DNA from: Bacteroidota bacterium
Lineage (GTDB): Bacteria; Bacteroidota; Bacteroidia; Chitinophagales; Chitinophagaceae
Length of the DNA: 19,635 nucleotides
Assembly: GCA_947460795.1 (NCBI GenBank)
Contig: CANHJA010000014.1
Span: forward strand, 1-19,635
Reading direction: 5' to 3'
The notes beneath the pieces are model-generated. The model ran no database searches. It saw nothing but the letters and a program-made list of their open reading frames with translations, and was not told the origin of the DNA. Shown in pieces: positions 7,677 through 12,996 of this stretch. The translations under genes were made by a program, and so were the position numbers. The stretch's first letter is position 1. Every line of letters starts with the position of its first letter.

Positions 7677-8942
7677 ATGACAGGCAATAAATTTTCGATA
7701 GAATATGCAAAAGAAATGGATGATGCTGATAAATTATCATCCTATCGTTCTCGTTTTTTTCATCCTCAATTGCATAATAAAGATGCGATTTATTTATGTG
7801 GAAACTCATTGGGGTTACAACCGAAAACAGTGAAATCATTTTACGAACAGGAACTGAACGACTGGGCAAAATATGGAGTAGAAGGCCATTTTGAAGCAAA
7901 ACGCCCATGGTTTTCTTATCATCATTTTTTCACAAAATCATTGGCAAAACTTGTAGGTGCCAAAGAAACGGAAGTGGTTGCAATGAATTCATTGACAGTG
8001 AATTTACATTTGTTAATGTTGTCATTTTATAGACCTACAAAACAACGATATAAAATTATTATGGAAGCTGGTGCGTTTCCTAGTGATATGTATGCGATGG
8101 AAACACAAGCACAATTGCATGGTTTTAATCCTGAAGATGCGGTGATAGAAATTGGTCCAAGAAAAGGTGAACACACGATTCGCATAGAAGATATTGAAGC
8201 AACCATCAAAAAACATAAAAAGAATTTAGCTGTAGTCGTTTTTGGTGGCGTTAATTATTACACAGGACAGTTTTTTGACATGAAAAAAATTGTTGAATTA
8301 ACACATGAAGCGGGTGCTATTTGTGGATTTGACTTAGCGCATGCAGTAGGAAATAAAGTATTGCATTTACATGATTGGAAAGTAGATTTTGCTTGCTGGT
8401 GTTCGTACAAATATTTAAACAGTGGTCCAGGTGCAGTTGGTGGGATATTTGTCAATGAGAAACATGTGAAAAATAAAGACACATTTCGATTAGCTGGCTG
8501 GTGGGGTCATGATGAAAAAACACGGTTCAAAATGAAAAAAGGCTTTAAGCCAACTAAAACAGCAGAAAGTTGGCAAATGAGCAATGCACAAGTATTAAAC
8601 ATGGCAGCACATCGAGCTTCATTGGATATTTTTGATGAAGTAGGAATGGATAAATTAGCTGAAAAAAGCTTAGCCTTAACCGCTTATGCAGAAATGTTGT
8701 TGTTAAGCCTTAAAAATTTGAAATTTGAAATCATCACGCCTAGTAATCCATTGGAAAGAGGCTGTCAATTATCGCTTTTATTTAAAAGCAAAGGGCGTGA
8801 AGTATTTGAAAAATTACAAAGCAAAGGGGTGATTGCAGACTGGAGAGAGCCGAATGTAATTAGAATAGCGCCTGTTCCAATGTATAATAGTTTTGAAGAT
8901 GTTTACACCTTGTATGAAATAATGAAATCAGTTAAAAAATAA
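7677..8942 (+). CDS. kynU: Kynureninase
   Basis: PLP-dependent hydrolase of 421 residues, normal length for the family. It cleaves L-kynurenine to anthranilate and L-alanine (or 3-hydroxykynurenine to 3-hydroxyanthranilate) in tryptophan catabolism and, in some bacteria, NAD synthesis. The fold-type I PLP features are clear: the CGNSLGLQP segment near the N-terminus, the cofactor-binding Asp in FDLAHAVGN (D219, with H222), and the Schiff-base Lys in CSYKYLNSGPG (K245). The GWWGHD motif follows the active-site region, and a small C-terminal domain includes the RIAPVP segment that helps bind the substrate carboxylate. It is cytoplasmic. No kynurenine monooxygenase, tryptophan dioxygenase or formamidase gene is adjacent, so the gene stands alone here. 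It is convergent with the small T9SS protein gene downstream, with no clear hairpin between them. Confidence 0.97.
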   Translation: MTGNKFSIEYAKEMDDADKLSSYRSRFFHPQLHNKDAIYLCGNSLGLQPKTVKSFYEQELNDWAKYGVEGHFEAKRPWFSYHHFFTKSLAKLVGAKETEVVAMNSLTVNLHLLMLSFYRPTKQRYKIIMEAGAFPSDMYAMETQAQLHGFNPEDAVIEIGPRKGEHTIRIEDIEATIKKHKKNLAVVVFGGVNYYTGQFFDMKKIVELTHEAGAICGFDLAHAVGNKVLHLHDWKVDFACWCSYKYLNSGPGAVGGIFVNEKHVKNKDTFRLAGWWGHDEKTRFKMKKGFKPTKTAESWQMSNAQVLNMAAHRASLDIFDEVGMDKLAEKSLALTAYAEMLLLSLKNLKFEIITPSNPLERGCQLSLLFKSKGREVFEKLQSKGVIADWREPNVIRIAPVPMYNSFEDVYTLYEIMKSVKK

Positions 8943-8991
8943 TTTTTTGGCTGCTATTCATATTTCCTATTATTGAAAATATCTCCTTTTT

Positions 8992-9486
8992 TTATTTAAT
9001 TTTTTGAATTTTAAAAAATATTTTTTGTGTTTGGTCTTTTGGATTAAATGCAAGCAAATAATAATTCCCTATAGAATAAGAAGTCATATCTATGGTTGTT
9101 TTTTGGCTGCTGTTTTTCATTTCTAAAATTAGTTTACCCAAAGCATCAAATAACTGAAAATTTACATTCTCTGTTTCTATCAATTCTATAGACAACAAGT
9201 TTTTTGTAGGATTAGGGTATACTTTTACGAAGTCAATCAAATCAGTTTTAATGACTTCATCCTTTGTTTTTATTGAAGCAATTATTGGTTGAATGACTCC
9301 TTGTGTGATAATTAAATTATTATTTCGTTCTGTTGCGACCATTGCCATTTCACCGATTGAATAATCATGCACAATACCGTTTATACTGGTTGTATGACTG
9401 CTAACATTGATCGTATTTTGACAAAATGAAATTTGAGTCATGCAGCTTAATCCGAGTAGAATGAATATTTTTTTGGAGCTTATCAT
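8992..9486 (-). CDS. Small secreted protein with type A T9SS sorting tail
   Basis: Protein of 164 residues. A Sec signal peptide (about 1-22, ending in ISFCQ) is followed by a short region of about 45 residues with the pattern YSIGEMAMV and ITQGVIQP, which recurs in front of sorting tails in Bacteroidota. The C-terminal part (about 86-164) is a Por-secretion-system type A tail: VYPNPTKNLLSIE, FQLFDALGKLI, a MTSYSIGNYYLL strand pair and a Lys-rich end. The protein is therefore expected to cross the outer membrane by the type IX system and lose its tail. With almost no cargo between signal and tail, its function is not evident. It is divergent from mscL and convergent with kynU. Confidence 0.88.
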   Translation of the reverse strand: MISSKKIFILLGLSCMTQISFCQNTINVSSHTTSINGIVHDYSIGEMAMVATERNNNLIITQGVIQPIIASIKTKDEVIKTDLIDFVKVYPNPTKNLLSIELIETENVNFQLFDALGKLILEMKNSSQKTTIDMTSYSIGNYYLLAFNPKDQTQKIFFKIQKIK

Positions 9487-9525
9487 TTGTAAAAATTTAA
9501 TTCTAAATTTATAATTATGTGTTCA

Positions 9526-9533
9526 CAAAAATA
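9526..9533 (-). promoter_or_regulatory. Putative -7 box (TATTTTTG) of the small T9SS protein gene
   Basis: Exact TAnnTTTG match on the minus strand, 39 bases before the ATG. The surrounding region is very A/T-rich, so a chance match is possible. Confidence 0.4.
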
Positions 9534-9565
9534 GAACATTAAAAATAGAATTAAGATGTTTCTAT

Positions 9566-9597
9566 TTAAATTATCGCAGTTAAATTATCGCAATTAA
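9566..9597 (+). repeat. Tandem 14-base repeat, 2.3 copies
   Basis: The 14-base unit TTAAATTATCGCAG at 9566-9579 is repeated at 9580-9593 with one change (the last G is A), and TTAA of a third copy follows. It lies between the small T9SS protein gene and mscL. The unit length is twice seven, like the other short tandem repeats of this window. Confidence 0.7.
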
Positions 9598-9620
9598 GTT
9601 TCTACTAAAAAAAACACTTC

Positions 9621-9640
9621 ACATGATACATGATACATGT
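9621..9640 (+). repeat. Tandem 7-base repeat CATGATA, about 2.6 copies
   Basis: CATGATA at 9622-9628 and 9629-9635 is followed by CATG at 9636-9639. It lies about 30 bases upstream of the putative mscL promoter and 24 bases after the 14-base repeat. Confidence 0.65.
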
Positions 9641-9669
9641 TTCTTACTTGTCTTCATAAACTATTGTAC

Positions 9670-9698
9670 TTGCTACAGTTTAAAAAACTATATATTCG
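9670..9698 (+). promoter_or_regulatory. Putative mscL promoter (TTG, 18-base spacer, TATATTCG)
   Basis: TTG at 9670-9672 is separated by 18 bases from TATATTCG at 9691-9698, one base off TAnnTTTG. The spacing fits the Bacteroidota -33/-7 layout, and the leader to the ATG at 9724 would be about 20 bases. This is the best two-part promoter seen in the window. Confidence 0.45.
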
Positions 9699-9723
9699 CA
9701 TTTCACATAAAAACTTAAAAAAT

Positions 9724-10137
9724 ATGAAAATTGTATCCGAATTTAAAGAATTTGCAGTAAAAGGAAATGTCATAGACCTTGCTGTAGGGGTTATCATTGG
9801 AAGTGCATTTGGAAAAATGATCACTTCAGTAATCGACGATTTAGTCATGCCAGTCATTTCTGGTTTAATTGGCCAACCCGACTTTTCAAATATGTACTAT
9901 GCATTTAAAGAAACCCCAGCAGGAACTGCATTAATAGATGCAAAAAAGATTGGACCCGTATTTGCTTATGGAAATTTTATTACCGTATTAATTAATTTTA
10001 TTTTATTGGCATTTGTTGTTTTCATGATGGTAAAGACAATCAATAAAATGAAAAAAGACGCCCCAGCAGATGTTGCTACAGGGCTATCATCTACGGATGC
10101 TATATTAATCGAAATTAGAGATAACTTGAAGAAATAA
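9724..10137 (+). CDS. mscL: Large-conductance mechanosensitive channel MscL
   Basis: Inner-membrane channel that opens on membrane tension to release solutes during hypo-osmotic shock. From the ATG at 9724 the product is 137 residues, essentially the E. coli length (136). It begins MKIVSEFKEFAVKGNVIDLAVGVIIG, where the amphipathic N-terminal helix and the first pore-lining helix with its small-residue spacing (GVIIGSAFGK) are typical. The second membrane helix is VLINFILLAFVVFMMV, followed by a charged cytoplasmic helix ending in EIRDNLKK. An in-frame upstream ATG at 9637 would add 29 residues that do not resemble MscL and would overlap the putative promoter, so 9724 is preferred. A strong terminator follows the stop. 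Confidence 0.96.
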   Translation: MKIVSEFKEFAVKGNVIDLAVGVIIGSAFGKMITSVIDDLVMPVISGLIGQPDFSNMYYAFKETPAGTALIDAKKIGPVFAYGNFITVLINFILLAFVVFMMVKTINKMKKDAPADVATGLSSTDAILIEIRDNLKK

Positions 10138-10156
10138 GCTATTGTTAAACACACAG

Positions 10157-10192
10157 AAAAAAAATGCCACCAATTATTTTGGTGGCATTTTT
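10157..10192 (+). terminator. Intrinsic terminator after mscL
   Basis: Perfect 8-base stem GCCACCAA (10166-10173) with TTGGTGGC (10179-10186) and a 5-base loop, flanked by eight A on the left and a T-run on the right. The A/T flanks extend the pairing. It separates mscL from the DUF3078 gene. Confidence 0.9.
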
Positions 10193-10218
10193 GCTTCTCA
10201 CAATAAAAAACTTATGAT

Positions 10219-11160
10219 ATGAAAAAACTATTAATCGCATTATTATTAATTTCAACAAGCACATTTGCTCAGGTTGACTCAAGAAAAGCAGCTGAAGGAG
10301 CTCAACAAAAAATGACTACTTCGGGAGAAATGAAAGAAGGCTGGACCAAAGGAGGCGTACTTTCCATTAATTTAAACCATACAAGCAACGATTCTTGGAC
10401 AGGAGCTTCTCAAAAATACAATTTAGCAATCAATGGTTCATTAAACTATTTTGCCTACAAAAAATGGGATAAAAATTTATGGAAAAATGACGTTTTATTG
10501 GCTTATGGTGTCAACAGAAATGAAGCATCTTATGATTTATTTCAAAAAAATGATGATCGTCTAGTTTTATCATCCATGTTTGCTCGAAAAATTAAAAAAA
10601 ATCTATATGCTGCTGCTGCATTGGATGTAAATACTCAAATTACTCCAGGCTTCAATTATGACTCTATCACTAAAAAAAATGCAGAAGGCAAACCGACTTC
10701 CTTTAAAAAAACTTCTAATTTTTTATCCCCAGGAGCGATTCGATTAGGCATTGGAGGTTTATATCAACCTAAACCTAATTTATCCGTGTATTTTTCTCCA
10801 TTAACAATGAACATGTACACAAAACTAGACAAAACATTTTTGAACACAACATTGAATGCCGTTGATGCAGGAGAAAAAGTAAATATTGGATTTGGATCCT
10901 TATTGAAAGTAGATTATTTAACCACTATCAACAAAACGTTTACATATAAAACTAGTTTTGCTGCATTTACAGATTACTTGAATCGCCCAATGGAAAAAAT
11001 TGATTTAGATTGGACAAACTCTTTAATGTTTAATGCGACAAAATACATTGGGGTAAAATTTGATTTGAACTTCCGTTATTATGAAGGTCAAAACCCATTA
11101 GCACCCTATAAAATTCAAATTTTAGAGATGTTAGGAGTCGGTTTCGCTTACAAATTCTAA
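10219..11160 (+). CDS. DUF3078 outer-membrane beta-barrel-like protein
   Basis: Protein of 313 residues with a clear signal peptide (MKKLLIALLLISTSTFA, cleavage before Gln18). The mature part alternates hydrophobic and polar residues with frequent aromatic strand ends and finishes with FAYKF, a terminal Phe as in outer-membrane barrels. The pattern of GWTKGGVLSINLNHTSNDSW near the N-terminus and the following strand pairs match DUF3078, a Bacteroidota family of unknown function. The leader between the mscL terminator and the ATG is about 26 bases, so its promoter must be very close to or overlap that hairpin. A strong terminator follows. Function is not known to me. Confidence 0.88.
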   Translation: MKKLLIALLLISTSTFAQVDSRKAAEGAQQKMTTSGEMKEGWTKGGVLSINLNHTSNDSWTGASQKYNLAINGSLNYFAYKKWDKNLWKNDVLLAYGVNRNEASYDLFQKNDDRLVLSSMFARKIKKNLYAAAALDVNTQITPGFNYDSITKKNAEGKPTSFKKTSNFLSPGAIRLGIGGLYQPKPNLSVYFSPLTMNMYTKLDKTFLNTTLNAVDAGEKVNIGFGSLLKVDYLTTINKTFTYKTSFAAFTDYLNRPMEKIDLDWTNSLMFNATKYIGVKFDLNFRYYEGQNPLAPYKIQILEMLGVGFAYKF

Positions 11161-11186
11161 GAACAAAAACAATTGATACCCACTTT

Positions 11187-11218
11187 AAAAATCTCACTTT
11201 TGGGTGAGATTTTTTTTT
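11187..11218 (+). terminator. Intrinsic terminator after the DUF3078 gene
   Basis: Eleven-base perfect stem AAAAATCTCAC (11187-11197) with GTGAGATTTTT (11204-11214), a 6-base loop and a T-run to 11218. It lies upstream of the pdhA leader and separates the two genes. Confidence 0.9.
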
Positions 11219-11244
11219 GTCTTCTAATTTTCAAATTCAACGCT

Positions 11245-11252
11245 TATCTTCG
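11245..11252 (+). promoter_or_regulatory. Putative -7 box (TATCTTCG) of pdhA
   Basis: One mismatch to TAnnTTTG (TTCG in place of TTTG), 15 bases before the ATG at 11268, implying a leader of about 10 bases. It supports 11268 rather than an upstream TTG at 11217 as the start. Confidence 0.4.
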
Positions 11253-11267
11253 CTGAAATTTTTCATC

Positions 11268-12260
11268 ATGGCAAAAACATTCGGAAAAGAAACTTATTTA
11301 TATTGGTACGAAACCATGTTGCTACAACGACGTTTTGAAGAAAAAACAGGTCAGTTATATGGCATGCAAAAAATTAGAGGATTCTGTCATTTATACATAG
11401 GCCAAGAAGCCGTTTCTGCAGGAACAATGACAGCAATTAGAGATGACGACAATATGATTACCGCATATAGAGACCATGGCTTAGCAATTGCAAAAGGGAT
11501 CACTGCGCGCGAATGTATGGCAGAAATGTATGGTAAAGCTACAGGGTGCACTAAAGGGAAAGGTGGTTCAATGCACTTTTTTTCTAAAGAAAAGAAGTTC
11601 TTTGGCGGACATGGTATTGTGGGTGGACAAATTGGGCTAGGTGCAGGAATTGCATTTGCTGAACAATATAAAGGAACCGATGCAGTTACTGTTTGCTATT
11701 TTGGTGATGGTGCAGCTCGACAAGGTATTTTACATGAAACATTTAACATGGCGATGACTTGGAAACTACCAGTTATATTTATTTGCGAAAACAACTATTA
11801 TGCAATGGGGACTTCTGTAGAAAGAACATCCAATGTATTAGATATTTATAAATTTGCAGATGCATATGACATGCCTGGCGATAGCGTAGATGGAATGAAA
11901 CCAGAAGACGTTCATGAAGGGGTAGAAAGAGCAGTAAAAAGAGCAAGAGATGGTGGCGGCCCAACTTTGTTAGAAATCAAAACATATCGATACAAAGGAC
12001 ATTCCATGAGTGACCCAGCGAAGTACAGAACAAAAGAAGAACTAGAAGAATTCAAATTAAAAGATCCTATCGAACATGTTTTAAACGTAATTAGAGAAAA
12101 TAATTATGCTACTGAAGCGGAAATTGAGGAGATCAACAATAAAATAAAAGCAGAAATTGATGACTGCGTTGAATTCGCTGAAAACTCACCATATCCTGAT
12201 GTTTCAGAAGTTTATAAAGACATTTATTTAGATGAAAACTATCCATTTATCTTGGATTAA
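11268..12260 (+). CDS. pdhA: Pyruvate dehydrogenase E1 component, alpha subunit
   Basis: Thiamine-diphosphate-dependent E1 alpha of the pyruvate dehydrogenase complex, which decarboxylates pyruvate and passes the acetyl group to lipoyl-E2. From the ATG at 11268 it is 330 residues, the normal size of a heterotetrameric E1 alpha. Visible marks: GFCHLYIGQEA near the N-terminus, ITAYRDHG, KGKGGSMHFF, the TPP/Mg motif starting GDGAA (G146-D147-G148) and ending ENN (N175-N176), and the loop YRYKGHSMSDP that contains the regulatory Ser region in eukaryotic homologues. Frame extension to a TTG at 11217 overlaps the preceding terminator and is rejected. No E1 beta, E2 or E3 gene is adjacent; the next gene is convergent and separated by a bidirectional hairpin, so pdhA is its own transcription unit. 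Confidence 0.96.
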   Translation: MAKTFGKETYLYWYETMLLQRRFEEKTGQLYGMQKIRGFCHLYIGQEAVSAGTMTAIRDDDNMITAYRDHGLAIAKGITARECMAEMYGKATGCTKGKGGSMHFFSKEKKFFGGHGIVGGQIGLGAGIAFAEQYKGTDAVTVCYFGDGAARQGILHETFNMAMTWKLPVIFICENNYYAMGTSVERTSNVLDIYKFADAYDMPGDSVDGMKPEDVHEGVERAVKRARDGGGPTLLEIKTYRYKGHSMSDPAKYRTKEELEEFKLKDPIEHVLNVIRENNYATEAEIEEINNKIKAEIDDCVEFAENSPYPDVSEVYKDIYLDENYPFILD

Positions 12261-12263
12261 AAT

Positions 12264-12294
12264 AAAAAAAGACAACTTTGAGTTGTCTTTTTTT
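12264..12294. terminator. Bidirectional terminator between pdhA and the thioredoxin-like gene
   Basis: Thirteen-base perfect stem, seven A plus GACAAC (12264-12276) with GTTGTC plus seven T (12282-12294), and a 5-base loop. Flanking A- and T-tracts make it functional on both strands. It lies 3 bases after the pdhA stop and 12 bases from the convergent stop. Confidence 0.92.
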
Positions 12295-12306
12295 ATGCAA
12301 TTTATT

Positions 12307-12852
12307 TTAAATGAATTCCAATAATTCCTGCTGCAAACTCACGCCCCTATCTTGATTGTACCATTGTTGCAAACCCATTTTTTGCTGATCTAATGGCAAA
12401 CCTTGCGCTTTTAAATCCATAAAATGATTTTGACATGCTACAGGCCTTGGGCCCCAAGTATACAAATCTTGATTTTGATCATTTCGTACAATTAGTTTAG
12501 GGACAGATTTACTGCCATTCGTCAAATATTTTTCAATTTCAGAATCAGTATCTCTTAATTGAATTTCTAATGTAATTAAAGGATTTACTTCGCTTAACAG
12601 ATATACAAATGGGACAATATGTGCTGCATCGCCACACCAAGGCTCTGTAATAAGCACCCAATTTTGTGGAGTTGAAATCCCTTTTAATTTTGCCACTAAT
12701 TCCTCATTTAAAAACCCTTGTTTCAACCATCTATTCATTCTTGAAATATTCAATTTGGCATATTCCATAAAATGGGGATCATCGTATGGAGTTGTTGTTA
12801 TTTTTCCTTCTAAAACTTCATTAAAATAGTAGATATAGTCTGACCAATTCAT
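12307..12852 (-). CDS. Thioredoxin-fold protein with CGDA active site (thioredoxin_9-like)
   Basis: Cytoplasmic protein of 181 residues without signal peptide. A helical N-terminal part of about 60 residues precedes a thioredoxin fold: the strand NWVLITEPWCGDA carries the active-site position, and SVPKLIV with cis-Pro118 follows at the expected spacing. The second Cys of CxxC is replaced by Ala (C73-G74-D75-A76), so a normal dithiol-disulfide exchange is not possible within the motif; a monothiol role or a non-redox role is inferred. The only other Cys is in PVACQNH. The family is widespread in Bacteroidota as thioredoxin family protein. It is divergent from leuS (144 bases) and convergent with pdhA. 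Confidence 0.85.
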   Translation of the reverse strand: MNWSDYIYYFNEVLEGKITTTPYDDPHFMEYAKLNISRMNRWLKQGFLNEELVAKLKGISTPQNWVLITEPWCGDAAHIVPFVYLLSEVNPLITLEIQLRDTDSEIEKYLTNGSKSVPKLIVRNDQNQDLYTWGPRPVACQNHFMDLKAQGLPLDQQKMGLQQWYNQDRGVSLQQELLEFI

Positions 12853-12868
12853 TTTTACAATTTTTGTG

Positions 12869-12876
12869 CAAATGTA
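12869..12876 (-). promoter_or_regulatory. Putative -7 box (TACATTTG) of the thioredoxin-like gene
   Basis: Exact TAnnTTTG match on the minus strand, 16 bases before the ATG. A TTG at 12902-12900 lies 23 bases upstream, at the long end of the usual spacing. Confidence 0.5.
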
Positions 12877-12963
12877 TTCATTTAATGTTTAAAGCACTGC
12901 AACGAATGTTACTCAAATTTATTTCTTTTTACAAAAAATGGAATATGCTATTTTTCAAATTTG

Positions 12964-12971
12964 TATATTTG
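12964..12971 (+). promoter_or_regulatory. Putative -7 box (TATATTTG) of leuS
   Basis: Exact TAnnTTTG match, 25 bases before the leuS ATG, giving a leader of about 20 bases. A -33 TTG is not evident. Confidence 0.5.
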
Positions 12972-12996
12972 AACACTTCAAAAAAAATACTCTTTA

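Noticed and set aside
7618..7908. Minus-strand open frame of 96 codons overlapping the kynU 5' end
   Set aside because: Antisense to clear kynureninase coding sequence; no promoter, family or composition supports it.
8942..9115. Direct repeat of TTTTTTGGCTGCT at about 8943 and 9099
   Set aside because: Short, low-complexity at one end, and one copy lies in coding sequence; probably chance.
9637..9723. Upstream in-frame ATG extending MscL by 29 residues
   Set aside because: The extension does not resemble MscL, overlaps the putative promoter, and the ATG at 9724 gives the standard length.
11217..11267. Upstream TTG start for pdhA
   Set aside because: It lies in the T-run of the preceding terminator, and the ATG at 11268 gives the normal N-terminus.
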